A stretch of 64,000 bases of DNA from an uncultured Bacteroidota bacterium (GCA_903927185.1 CAIYLW010000056.1:1-64000); one strand, 5' to 3'. Shown: positions 36,557 to 45,657, numbered from the stretch's first letter. The notes: generated by a model not told the origin, from the letters alone. Made by a program: numbers and translations.

Positions 36557-37225
36557 TTAATTAGTTAGGATTTCATTTGCAACTGCACGCCTTCTTAGTC
36601 CAACCATTCCATATTTTAATACCCATGGAATTAATAAGGGCATCAGTCTGCCGATAGTAGGATTAATAAATACTATCCCTAAAGAAATAAGAAAGATGAC
36701 GGGTACGACCAATGTAAAATAGAAACCAAGTAAGATCCGTTCTTTAGAGATTTTATGTGTAAATAAATCTAAATGTTGATTAGTTAAATAAAACCATAAA
36801 ATAGCGTTCATGGTTGCGGTTAAACAAATATTAATTACATAAACCGCATAAGGTAAATGGAGTTGACTTTCTGATGCGTATTCGCCCAATAAGCCAGAAG
36901 TAAATGGTAAAAGAACTACAGAAAAAAGAAATAATAAATTCAACCACAATAAACGAGAAGTATATCTTTCTACATAGCCAAAAATTCGATGATGTACCGA
37001 CCAATAATAACCAACAATACAAAAGCTAATACTAAACCCTAACATTTTCCAAGCCATGCCTTTCAAAGATTCCCATAATGCCTGATCTGTAGCATGATCA
37101 ATAACGGGTACTTTAAATTCAATGACCATTAAAGTAATAGCAATGGCAAAAACACCATCAGTAAAAAATGAAATACGATCTAATTGAAAATTAAGTTTAT
37201 TAGGACTATGTCCTGCTTCTGACAT
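36557..37225 (-). CDS. TMEM175-family potassium channel-like protein
   Basis: 222 residues with six hydrophobic segments. The TM1 signature RxxxF(S/T)D is visible as RISFFTDGVFAIAITLMVIE. Bacterial TMEM175 proteins form tetrameric K+-permeable channels; conduction here is inferred from the family. The Ser of the usual FSD is Thr. Its ATG overlaps the stop of the cyclase gene by one base (TAATG), so the two are translationally coupled within the partner-switching operon. Confidence 0.85.
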   Translation of the reverse strand: MSEAGHSPNKLNFQLDRISFFTDGVFAIAITLMVIEFKVPVIDHATDQALWESLKGMAWKMLGFSISFCIVGYYWSVHHRIFGYVERYTSRLLWLNLLFLFSVVLLPFTSGLLGEYASESQLHLPYAVYVINICLTATMNAILWFYLTNQHLDLFTHKISKERILLGFYFTLVVPVIFLISLGIVFINPTIGRLMPLLIPWVLKYGMVGLRRRAVANEILTN

Positions 37226-39345
37226 TATGCGTAAGATTTAATTTGTATTTTAATATCATTTAAAACTTCAGCTTTAAATTTATTTCTGCTAGTTCTTGCT
37301 GTTTGGGTAAAATAAACATGTTGAGATAAAAATTGAAATTGAATTTTTAACCAATCAAATTCAGAATACTCCTTTTTTAGTTTTAATTCTTGCAAAAGCA
37401 ACAGACTATTTTCGGAATATGTTTCTGTTCCTAAATAATCTAAATCGGCATCACAAATAATTTGTTCTAAAGTATTGGTAGGGGTTTGGGGAATTTTAGT
37501 TGCTAAAATCATTCCCGTAATTGTATTAATTTTTCCAATTGGAAAATCCATGGCTTTTAACACAGCCGAAGCATATTCCGCTCCTCTGCCTTCATGCCGA
37601 GAAGGTTCCCATATATAACCAACATCATGCAGCCAGGCAGCTAACATTAAATCAGCTATATCTTCTTTATCTATTTTTTCATTTTTTGCAATTCTTTCCG
37701 ATTGAATAACCACATCCCGAATATGATCAATGGTATGGTAAGTGTAATCTTTAGGCAAATGATTTATTAAGAAATTTTCAAGAATTTTATAAGCCACTTC
37801 GTAATTAAAGTCAGGTCGCTGATGTAGAATTTCTTTTATTTCGATTGGTTGAGTTTTCCCTTTTACTTTTACAGGTTGTAATTCCCTACATTTAAACCTG
37901 TTACACTCTTTTACCTGAGCCCAAACCGATTCAGAAATAATAATTTCATCTTCTTTGGCATGTGAACATAACCTAGAAGCCAGGTTTACAGAATCCCCTA
38001 TAACAGTATAGTTCATTTGCTGGCGAGATCCAATATTGCCACTAATCACCTTACCTCTATTAATACCAATCCCTATCTTTATAGGAGGCTTGGAATGAAC
38101 TATTCTTTGTAAGTTAAATTCAATTAATTTTTCTTGCATTTCAATGGCAGTTAGCAAGGCATTCTCAGTATCTTTTTCAGTAGAAATGGGAGCACCATAT
38201 ATAACCATTAATTCATCCCCTATAATTTTATCTAAAGTACCATTGTGCTTAAATATAATTTCAATCATTAAGTCAAAATACTCATTAAGTGTCTCCACCA
38301 CTTCTTTTGGTGCCATGGATTCAGACATAGATGTAAACCCTCGAATGTCTGAAAATAAAGTAGTGGCTTCTTGTTCTTGTCCCCCTAAATTTAGCATGGC
38401 TTCGTTTTCTAAAAGCTGATCCACAATTTGTTTAGATACATACTTTTTAAAGGTTGATTTTAATTTATCCAAATTAGATAAATCTTCCATGGCTATTACA
38501 GAACCAATTGCTTCGCTATTATCGTTTAATAAGGGTGAAACTGATATGTTAACAGAAGTAGACTTACCATTGCAATTAATTTGAATCTGCCTTTCTGAAA
38601 CAGTTTGCAGCTCAAGTTCACTTTTAGAAATCAGTTGATTAACAATTTCATTAGACTCGAATATATATTCATAATGATTAGCTATGATCAATTCTCGTTC
38701 TAAATTGATAATAGATGCTGCTGCTCTATTAACATGATTTATTTCTCCCATTAAATTAGTAGTAAATACACCTGTAACAATAGAATGCATCACATTATCA
38801 TTGTATGTTTTTGCTTCTTTAATATCTTCAATCAACTTGATACTATTATAGGCTATACCAGATTGAGAAGCAATGCAAGCAAGCATATTCATATCTGATT
38901 CATCAAAGGCAGAAATGCCAACTCGAGATTCCTTATCAAATAAAACAATCAACCCAGCTAAATTTTTCTTATTTAATAATGGGGCAATTAAACCATGAGT
39001 ACAATTTGTTTTCGACAAAAATGGATCGGCAGTAATATCAATAAGTATGGCTTTTCTATTTTGATATACTTCATTAAAGAAGCCTCTTTTTTTATTGAAA
39101 ATGATACCCTTTAATGCTTTAGCATCAATATTAAACTCAGCCTCTATTTGAAATAAATCAGAATTATTATCCTGCATTAAAATCAAACCAGAAGATGCAT
39201 TAAGTATAGCACAGGATTTAATTAAAATCTCTTGAAGTAAAATTGAAACATTATCAAATGAGCTTAGCTCATTTGTAATGTCCAATAAAGTTTCTAATTC
39301 AAGATACTTTAATTGTGAATTTTTTAAATTATAATGTTTATTCAT
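37225..39345 (-). CDS. GAF-PAS-class III nucleotidyl cyclase-HD protein
   Basis: 706 residues in four parts. A GAF domain (about 15-170) is followed by a PAS domain (about 185-300; GVFTTNLMGEINHVNRAAA). The class III cyclase domain (about 320-500) has metal Asp in FSDIRGFTSM and in IGDELMVIYG, purine-binding Lys in LDKIIGD, and DSVNLASRL with the transition-state Asn and Arg. The C-terminal HD domain (about 535-700) has His in HTIDHIRDV, HD in AAWLHDVGY and Asp in ICDADLDYLG. The cyclase looks active and probably makes cAMP. The HD domain could be a phosphohydrolase. No signal peptide; cytoplasmic. It overlaps both neighbours by one base. Confidence 0.9.
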   Translation of the reverse strand: MNKHYNLKNSQLKYLELETLLDITNELSSFDNVSILLQEILIKSCAILNASSGLILMQDNNSDLFQIEAEFNIDAKALKGIIFNKKRGFFNEVYQNRKAILIDITADPFLSKTNCTHGLIAPLLNKKNLAGLIVLFDKESRVGISAFDESDMNMLACIASQSGIAYNSIKLIEDIKEAKTYNDNVMHSIVTGVFTTNLMGEINHVNRAAASIINLERELIIANHYEYIFESNEIVNQLISKSELELQTVSERQIQINCNGKSTSVNISVSPLLNDNSEAIGSVIAMEDLSNLDKLKSTFKKYVSKQIVDQLLENEAMLNLGGQEQEATTLFSDIRGFTSMSESMAPKEVVETLNEYFDLMIEIIFKHNGTLDKIIGDELMVIYGAPISTEKDTENALLTAIEMQEKLIEFNLQRIVHSKPPIKIGIGINRGKVISGNIGSRQQMNYTVIGDSVNLASRLCSHAKEDEIIISESVWAQVKECNRFKCRELQPVKVKGKTQPIEIKEILHQRPDFNYEVAYKILENFLINHLPKDYTYHTIDHIRDVVIQSERIAKNEKIDKEDIADLMLAAWLHDVGYIWEPSRHEGRGAEYASAVLKAMDFPIGKINTITGMILATKIPQTPTNTLEQIICDADLDYLGTETYSENSLLLLQELKLKKEYSEFDWLKIQFQFLSQHVYFTQTARTSRNKFKAEVLNDIKIQIKSYA

Positions 39346-39686
39346 TATAAATTACTCAATGCTTCTTCTTCCGAGTTAAATACAGTTGAATATTTTGTAA
39401 GTCCCATTATATTAAATGTTTTAGAAACAATGGGAGCTAAATTATAGTATCCAATTTTACCAGTAACTTCTTGAAGCTTTTCAATAATTTCAATTATAAT
39501 TGAAACGCCAATACTATTTACCACTTTAGTGCCGGCCATATTTATTAAAAATTTCTTTTGTCCTAATTTCATTTTTTCATAACAAATAGCTGATATTGCT
39601 TCTCCACCTTCGTTGTTTAAATAACCATCAGTTTCGATAATAACAATTTGATTTGCTTCTTTGGTACTTTTTATAAATGTATTCAT
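39345..39686 (-). CDS. STAS-domain anti-sigma-factor antagonist
   Basis: 113 residues of the SpoIIAA/RsbV type. The phosphorylation site is Ser58 in KVVNSIGVSIIIEI, after the strand KKFLINMAG. In partner switching this serine is phosphorylated by the RsbW-like kinase and dephosphorylated by SpoIIE-type phosphatases; both are encoded in the same operon. It lies 11 bp after the kinase and shares one base with the next gene (TAATG). Confidence 0.92.
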   Translation of the reverse strand: MNTFIKSTKEANQIVIIETDGYLNNEGGEAISAICYEKMKLGQKKFLINMAGTKVVNSIGVSIIIEIIEKLQEVTGKIGYYNLAPIVSKTFNIMGLTKYSTVFNSEEEALSNL

Positions 39687-39697
39687 GTCTTTATTTA

Positions 39698-40114
39698 TTA
39701 TTGTTTGATATTTTTTTTCATTGTAACGGTGGTACCATCGCTATTAGATTCAAATTCGACTGAATCCATCAACTCTTGAATTAAGTGCAATCCCCATCCT
39801 CGCTTACGTTCATCTTTTCCAATTTTATTTTCAATTTTTGGAATTTCCACTTTTGTTTTATCAAAGCCAAGACCCTGATCAATTACTTTTATAATCAAAG
39901 AATCGTCTTCGATTAAGAAATTAATAAAAACATTATTATCTGCTTTTGAATGTTCAAAAGCATTGATACATGCTTCGATAAGCGCCATACTAATTTCTGC
40001 ACTTTGATCTTCGGTAAGATTCATATGCCTGGCGATTACTTCTGCTGTTTGAGTTGCAATTAATTCCATATTGGGAATAATTGGCAGCCTAAGTTCAACT
40101 GTGGGTTTTTTCAT
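39698..40114 (-). CDS. RsbW/SpoIIAB-like serine kinase (anti-sigma type)
   Basis: 138 residues with a GHKL ATPase fold. The N box is ALIEACINAFEHSK (Glu47, Asn51), the G1 box VIDQGLGFD, the G2 box RGWGLHLIQELMD, and the closing strand DGTTVTMKK. It should phosphorylate the adjacent STAS protein and bind either that protein or another target. No sigma factor is encoded in the cluster, so the normal binding partner of such a kinase is missing here. It is 36 bp after the propeller phosphatase and 11 bp before the STAS gene. Confidence 0.92.
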   Translation of the reverse strand: MKKPTVELRLPIIPNMELIATQTAEVIARHMNLTEDQSAEISMALIEACINAFEHSKADNNVFINFLIEDDSLIIKVIDQGLGFDKTKVEIPKIENKIGKDERKRGWGLHLIQELMDSVEFESNSDGTTVTMKKNIKQ

Positions 40115-40150
40115 TTATTGAAATTTTGATTTTTGATGTTTTTTTTATTG

Positions 40151-43100
40151 TTAGGTATGTTTGATTATTACTAATGTGATATCATCAGGGTTATGCTTGC
40201 CGGAGAGCCAGGCATCGGCTTCTGACATTAAATTATCAATTACTTCCTGCGCATTATAGTTACCATAATTTGAAATGAGATTCTGCATTTTAGCATAATC
40301 AAATAATTCACCCTCTAAATTTGGAGCTTCAGGCAATCCATCAGATAGTATTACTAAAATATCTCCTCTTTGGAACGTGGTGGTAGTTTGATCATATTCT
40401 ACATTATTAGAACTGCCTAATGGAATTCCGGAAAGTTGAATTTCGTCTGTAGTTTGGGTTTGGGCTCTATAGATAAAATAAGGAGGCATTCCCGCTGAAC
40501 TAATTGTTAATTGATTATCCTTGATTAAAGCAATATTTAAACTCATCCTCAATATTCCTAAATCCACTTTTTTAATCACACGATTTAATTCATGTAGCAT
40601 GTCTTTAGGACTCATTTGGGGGAGGCCGATAATACCAGCTTTAGTGATGGAAACTAACATTCCAGAAGGGGTTCCATGCCCAGTAGCATCTCCACATATT
40701 ACATATAATGAACCGTCTAACTGTTCAAAAAAATCGTAATAGTCACCACCTACTTCCGTAGAAGTTCTGAGATAGCCTGCGATGTCTAAGTTTTCAATGT
40801 GCGGTAAAGTTTTAGGCAATAGTCTTTCTTGTAAATCTTTAGCAGCAGCTAGCTCAGAATTTTTACGTTCATTTTCAAGTTTCTTAAACTGTTGTTTTTC
40901 ACGGTACTTTGAAAAAGTATAGATAAAGCTAGCAGTAAATAAAGTATACAATAAATATGCCCACCAGGTTCTCCAAGGTGGTGGCAAAATATGAATAACC
41001 ATTTTTGCACCTTCTTCATTCCATATACCATCAATATTAGCTGCCTTTACCTTAAATGTATAAGTACCCTCGTGCAAATTTGTATAACTCGCAAAACGTC
41101 TTGCACCAACACTTATCCAATTTTTATCATAGCCTTCCATTTTATAGGCATATTTATTATGCATCGCATCTCTGTAATTAAATGCTACATAATCAAATGA
41201 TAAATTATTCTCATCATATTTAATGGTATATTCTTTTGTAGAATTTGCAGATTCAATATAAAGGGTGCTATCCTTTTTGGTCATTTTTTGAATAATAACT
41301 ACAGGCGGCTTAGAATTATCTTTTATAGAGTCTGGAAAAAAATAATTGATCCCTTTTATGCCCCCAAAAAACAATTCTCCAGAAGCAGCCTGGTAGTAGG
41401 AATGTTGATTGAATTCAAAGTCTTGAATTCCTTCCGATGTGCCAAAACTTCTGAACTTATTAGTATTAGGATTATATCGGATTAGACTAAAATTGGATGA
41501 AATCCATAGGTTTTTGTCATTCCCCAATAACATATCGTATAAGTCAAGATTAGGAATACCATCCGATTTTGTTAGAAATGTTTTTGTATTTTTTTCTAAA
41601 TCAAGTTTCATAAGTCCATTCCCATAAGTAGCAATAAATATGAGTTTGTCGTCAACTACTGCAAAAGATATGTCTCTAGAATCATCAATTGCATAATAGT
41701 TTTTAATATATTTTGTCAAACATGTAACGCGGTTATTTTTTTCATCCCATACAAATACCCCTTCATCATTTTGAATATATAGTTCAAATTTTGATTTTCT
41801 GTATACGCCAAAAATTCCTTTTGACAATTCTTTCGGCATCTTTAAAATAAGAAAGGATTGTTTACCATTTGAATCTGATATAATAACAGGCTTCTCACCC
41901 GCTAATACCAATTGGTGATTATAAGTTAAAAAAGTATTCCAATTGCCAAACCCAGAAAAGTTTGGCGCAATTTTTTTTATAAGCCCTAAGGCGTCAAAAT
42001 TATTATTCCCCGCTTTTTTTAAATGTATTTCTGCCCCATCAGGTGTATTATTAATTGTAAAGATATTCCCATATGCATCTTCAGAAAATGACCATCTTCT
42101 TAAATAATTTAATTTTTCATTTTGCAAATATTTTTTCTTTGTGTTATTTAAACGGTCTATTTCATAAATACCTCCATGTGGCTCATCTTGCCCTACCCAA
42201 ATATGGTTTTTGCTATCTAAAAAAACACCCCATGTCATTGAAAAGCCTAAATTAAAATCACCAGGGAAATCTTTTTTATACACTCCAAATTTTCTTTTGC
42301 CCGGATCATATTTCGTAACACCTCCAGAATGATTCCCACTTAGCCAAATATTATTATCCTTGTCTTCAATAATCGAAGTATAATCACTTTGAGTTATGCC
42401 ATATTGCTTAGAAACTTGATTATTTATATGTATTATTTTTAAATTTTTTAAATTAATGATATCAATACCTTGATTAAGAAATGTTAGCCATAAATAATCA
42501 CTGGATTTACTATGATAGACGCTATTTATTGCATTGGAACTTATTGATTCTACAACCCCTTTTTTATTTGTGAATATAAAATGACTGTTTTTGGTAAGAT
42601 CATATATGAAAGCTCCATACTTTGTGGCTACATACAATTTGTCTCCTTCTAATTGAAAATCATTTGGTTGAGTAATGAAAATAGAATCCTTTAAATTAAA
42701 TATTTTAGAAAATCTTTTAGATGCAGTATCGAAATATTGAAGACCTACATCTGTTGCAACTATCAATTTGTTGTGAAAATATTTTATTTGGGTTATTAAT
42801 TCATTATAACCATATTTAATAGAATCTTGAGGGTGAACTAAATATTGTTTGAATTGTTTTTTTGTTATATCAAATTCCAACAAACCAATACCCCAGGTAG
42901 CCATCCAAATTTTTTCTTTTTTATTATCGATTTGCATCTTAGCAATTACTCCCAAATAAATGGGCAATTTTTTATTTGTATTTCTAATAGAGTCTCTAAT
43001 AGGATTTCTATAATTCTCCCAAACATCCTTAGACCTATTTAAAAAACTTAAGCCACCATTTGCATCTGAAGTCCATAAATTACTATTATCATCTTCTCTA

Positions 43101-43393
43101 ATTTCTTGAATCCAACCATTTGAACGCGATTGGTTATTTTTAATATCATGATTATATTGCTTAAATTCATAGCCATCAAATCTATTGAGTCCAGATTCGG
43201 TTCCAACCCATATATAGCCTAATTTATCTTGATAAATGACTCTAGATGAACTTTGAGATAATCCATCTTTTACAGAATAAGATTCAAAAATAAAATCAGA
43301 TAATCTTTGAGCTTGCACATAACTAATTAAACTTATACAAATCAAAAATGTAATAACCGCTTCTTTTAATAATCGTATTTTATTTAAATTCAT
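40151..43393 (-). CDS. Propeller-sensor SpoIIE-family phosphatase
   Basis: 1080 residues. Signal peptide (about 1-28), then two-component-regulator-type propeller repeats over about 650 residues (GLSQSSSRVIYQDKLGYIWVG, WLSGNHSGGVTKYDPGKRKF). A Y_Y_Y-type domain (YDENNLSFDYVAFNYRDAMH, GTYTFKVKAANIDGIWNE), one membrane segment (WWAYLLYTLFTASFIYTF) and a cytoplasmic PP2C domain complete it (STEVGGDYYDFF, CGDATGHGTPSG, SDGLPEAPN, NPDDITLVIIK). The periplasmic half is that of hybrid two-component sensors for polysaccharides, but the output is a phosphatase in place of a histidine kinase. It is the first gene of the operon and is preceded by a direct repeat. Confidence 0.93.
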   Translation of the reverse strand: MNLNKIRLLKEAVITFLICISLISYVQAQRLSDFIFESYSVKDGLSQSSSRVIYQDKLGYIWVGTESGLNRFDGYEFKQYNHDIKNNQSRSNGWIQEIREDDNSNLWTSDANGGLSFLNRSKDVWENYRNPIRDSIRNTNKKLPIYLGVIAKMQIDNKKEKIWMATWGIGLLEFDITKKQFKQYLVHPQDSIKYGYNELITQIKYFHNKLIVATDVGLQYFDTASKRFSKIFNLKDSIFITQPNDFQLEGDKLYVATKYGAFIYDLTKNSHFIFTNKKGVVESISSNAINSVYHSKSSDYLWLTFLNQGIDIINLKNLKIIHINNQVSKQYGITQSDYTSIIEDKDNNIWLSGNHSGGVTKYDPGKRKFGVYKKDFPGDFNLGFSMTWGVFLDSKNHIWVGQDEPHGGIYEIDRLNNTKKKYLQNEKLNYLRRWSFSEDAYGNIFTINNTPDGAEIHLKKAGNNNFDALGLIKKIAPNFSGFGNWNTFLTYNHQLVLAGEKPVIISDSNGKQSFLILKMPKELSKGIFGVYRKSKFELYIQNDEGVFVWDEKNNRVTCLTKYIKNYYAIDDSRDISFAVVDDKLIFIATYGNGLMKLDLEKNTKTFLTKSDGIPNLDLYDMLLGNDKNLWISSNFSLIRYNPNTNKFRSFGTSEGIQDFEFNQHSYYQAASGELFFGGIKGINYFFPDSIKDNSKPPVVIIQKMTKKDSTLYIESANSTKEYTIKYDENNLSFDYVAFNYRDAMHNKYAYKMEGYDKNWISVGARRFASYTNLHEGTYTFKVKAANIDGIWNEEGAKMVIHILPPPWRTWWAYLLYTLFTASFIYTFSKYREKQQFKKLENERKNSELAAAKDLQERLLPKTLPHIENLDIAGYLRTSTEVGGDYYDFFEQLDGSLYVICGDATGHGTPSGMLVSITKAGIIGLPQMSPKDMLHELNRVIKKVDLGILRMSLNIALIKDNQLTISSAGMPPYFIYRAQTQTTDEIQLSGIPLGSSNNVEYDQTTTTFQRGDILVILSDGLPEAPNLEGELFDYAKMQNLISNYGNYNAQEVIDNLMSEADAWLSGKHNPDDITLVIIKHT

Positions 43394-43458
43394 TTACCCT
43401 AATATTTTTTAATACTTTCCAATAGTAAGTAAAAAATAAATGAATATCACCATGTTGA

Positions 43459-43492
43459 TGTAATTCGTCATTTAAGAATTGTAATTCGTCAT
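43459..43492. promoter_or_regulatory. 13-bp direct repeat, 21-bp period, upstream of the partner-switching operon
   Basis: tgtaattcgtcat occurs exactly at 43459-43471 and 43480-43492, 66-99 bp before the first start codon of the operon. The two-turn period is that of direct-repeat sites bound by LytTR-type regulators such as AgrA or YpdB; the actual binder is unknown. Confidence 0.55.
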
Positions 43493-43803
43493 ACAGTTAT
43501 TTAGCTTTCAATTTGAAATAAATACACTATTTTAATTTCTCATGAATCAACAAAATAAAGTGCAATAGAAGCTTCTTATCTTAATATAATTTTAAATGGA
43601 ATGAATCAAAAATTGGACAAGAATCTCTTTCGAAATAACCCTTTATGAAGGTTGATATAGATGTTATGGTGTGTATAGTGATATTAAATTTATCGAGACA
43701 GGGTATTTTTTAGGTAGGGTTACTACTTACAAATTCAGATCTGAAGTAAGGGTTTATGGCAGTTCTCCAACCTGAAATGATTATATTAAAATAAACAACT
43801 ACT

Positions 43804-43975
43804 ATGTCTAAATATGGCTTCTCTTTCTCATGGACACTCTCTTGGAGTAACCAGTACTAAACAAAAGTTTGCTCAAGAAACTGGCATCCCTACTACCAAG
43901 ACAGGACTTGAAAGAAAATTGGCGGGAGCCTTTTTGGGATTACTAATCGGATTGTTTAGTGGGAAGAAGAAATAA
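43804..43975 (+). pseudogene. Small conserved-type gene with an apparent frameshift
   Basis: The ATG at 43804, with an AT-rich leader, reads MSKYGFSFSW and then runs into a stop within eight codons. The +1 frame carries the rest: SLGVTSTKQKFAQETGIPTT, then KTGLERKLAGAFLGLLIGLF and a Lys end, stopping at 43975. Small Bacteroidota proteins that I recall start with K-Y-G-F-S-F-S-W and continue with a Lys-rich helix and GIPxTKxG-xx-RK, so the two halves look like one gene. The change falls between 43834 and 43840, where two bases are missing relative to that pattern. The alternative is an intact 53-codon gene from the ATG at 43814. Confidence 0.5.
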
Positions 43976-44043
43976 GAATCAAATATCATAATGAAATTAT
44001 GAAGAAATCAGTTTTACTATTTTCAATTTATTGTGGTTTTACG

Positions 44044-45597
44044 CTAATATAATATTGCCTTCAAGCTAGGTTCTTGAGAGAATTTATCCAGAGGAAACAT
44101 GGGTCTTTGAATTCTTTTATAAATCAACCTTTTCAAATCTTGATCCACACCTCCAGGTGTGGTAGCCATAATCCAATCTGCCCTTAAGTTGTATAATTCT
44201 GGTACCAGATATCCAATTTTAACAACAACAATGGAAGATTTCCTGGGATTTAAATTCAATCGAGTAAAATCAGATTCAAGATGGTAAGGTTTTCTTTTTT
44301 TAGTTACTATAATATGAACAGATCCCACTTTTACCACTACTTCTTCTTCTGCATTAATATCCCCATGATGAATAGATTCAACAATTCCATTTAATCGGAT
44401 GGGAGGAGCATATCTATTATCAATTGCAGCTCCAACAAATGCATTTACTTTTCCACCAATACCTACTTTTAGCGCTTCTTTAATAAGTATTGGTCCGGGT
44501 ATCGAGGCATATATTAGTGAGGGGCCATCTGAATTTTTAAATTCATTTCTTTCCAATATCTTTTTCAAGGTCCAAGTAACATCACCAGCTCCACCAGCAG
44601 TAGGATTATCACCCATATCGCTAATTAAATAAGGATGCTTTTTACTGGCAATTGCAAAATTTAAGCTTTCATCTAATGTTGCTGTTGGAGCTACAAAAAC
44701 AAAATCATTTCGCACTTTCCAAAAACTTTTGGCAAGTGCTTCTGCAGTTGCTGTTACTTTTTGTTTGTCATCTCCTGTAACTACTACAGCTGCATGATTA
44801 CGTGGCGCATCTGCCCATGCATATCCTATCCAAATAGCTGCATCGATAATTCCTTCCTGATTAGTTGCTGGCACTAATTGCGCATACAAACTTTTACCTG
44901 GTTCAATGCGAGTGCTCGTTTTCTCGCCTGGTAAAAGTATGGGCACTCCTACCCATGCTTTATAAGCAGGTTTTCCTTTCCCATTCGCTAATCTTGTTAA
45001 CAGATTTGAAACAGCCCTTCTTTTAGTATCCAATTCATCTTCGTGTGGAGCCATTCTATAACAAGTAATAAAATCAGTATTCTTTGCTAAATCCAATGAT
45101 ACATTTCCATGTAGATCCATGGAGGTAGATATTAAAACATTACTCCCTACTACTGTACGTATTTTTTTTATAAAGTCTGCTTCAGGATCTTCCATTCCCT
45201 GAACACTCATTGCTCCATGAATATCGAAAAAGATACCATCATAGGGAGCATTTTTTTTAAGTAATAAAATTGATTTTGAAACTAAAGACGTATACGCTTC
45301 TTTTGTTACAACACCACCAGGAAGTGCATGTCCATATAATAATGGAATCCATTTAGCTTGTTTTCTTAAAAGTGAATCTTTATTTAAAAAAGGATAAAAT
45401 TGAAAAATGGATTCTCCTTGATTAGCATGAAAGTCTTCCTCATTAGTTAGTGCTGGTGAAAAAGTGCTTGACTCAATCGCAAGCCCTAAAATTGCTATTC
45501 GAGGTATTTTTTTTTCTAGAGTATGGGATGATTGTGCAAGAATAGTAGAGGTAGCTATCAATAAAAACGCAAAACAAACGGGAACTAATTTTTTCAT
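44044..45597 (-). CDS. M81 family metallopeptidase (MlrC-like)
   Basis: 517 residues with a signal peptide (MKKLVPVCFAFLLIATSTILAQ). Family motifs: RIAILGLAIESSTFSPALTN at the N-terminus, YDGIFFDIHGAM, and STSMDLHGN. These carry the Asp and His metal ligands expected from MlrC, the enzyme that degrades linearised microcystin. Later come ISDMGDNPTAGGAGD and TTPGGVDQDL. Most homologues have unknown substrates, and microcystin degradation should not be assumed. It follows the PIG-L deacetylase gene after 60 bp and is probably the last gene of that transcript. Confidence 0.9.
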   Translation of the reverse strand: MKKLVPVCFAFLLIATSTILAQSSHTLEKKIPRIAILGLAIESSTFSPALTNEEDFHANQGESIFQFYPFLNKDSLLRKQAKWIPLLYGHALPGGVVTKEAYTSLVSKSILLLKKNAPYDGIFFDIHGAMSVQGMEDPEADFIKKIRTVVGSNVLISTSMDLHGNVSLDLAKNTDFITCYRMAPHEDELDTKRRAVSNLLTRLANGKGKPAYKAWVGVPILLPGEKTSTRIEPGKSLYAQLVPATNQEGIIDAAIWIGYAWADAPRNHAAVVVTGDDKQKVTATAEALAKSFWKVRNDFVFVAPTATLDESLNFAIASKKHPYLISDMGDNPTAGGAGDVTWTLKKILERNEFKNSDGPSLIYASIPGPILIKEALKVGIGGKVNAFVGAAIDNRYAPPIRLNGIVESIHHGDINAEEEVVVKVGSVHIIVTKKRKPYHLESDFTRLNLNPRKSSIVVVKIGYLVPELYNLRADWIMATTPGGVDQDLKRLIYKRIQRPMFPLDKFSQEPSLKAILY

Positions 45598-45657
45598 GGT
45601 ATTTTTTTATGGCAAAATCTGCATTAATCTAAAATTAAAAAGTAATAACAATCTCAA

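Larger units (their letters stand above)
43394..44043. other. 650-bp gap: promoter region and a small broken gene
   Basis: Next to the phosphatase start lies a 13-bp direct repeat. The right part holds a short, apparently frameshifted gene at 43804-43975. Between about 43500 and 43800 I see no coding sequence, RNA gene or strong hairpin. Confidence 0.6.

Noticed and set aside
37225-39345. Cyclase as part of an antiphage (CBASS/Pycsar-type) system
   Set aside because: The cyclase carries GAF, PAS and HD domains and belongs to a partner-switching operon; no effector with a cyclic-nucleotide-binding domain is present.
43999-44052. 17-codon frame MKKSVLLFSIYCGFTLI
   Set aside because: Looks like the start of a signal peptide but stops at once and runs into the M81 gene end; too short to support.
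44044-45597. Microcystin-degrading enzyme
   Set aside because: The M81 family is named after MlrC, but the mlrA/B/D genes are absent and most homologues act on unknown substrates.
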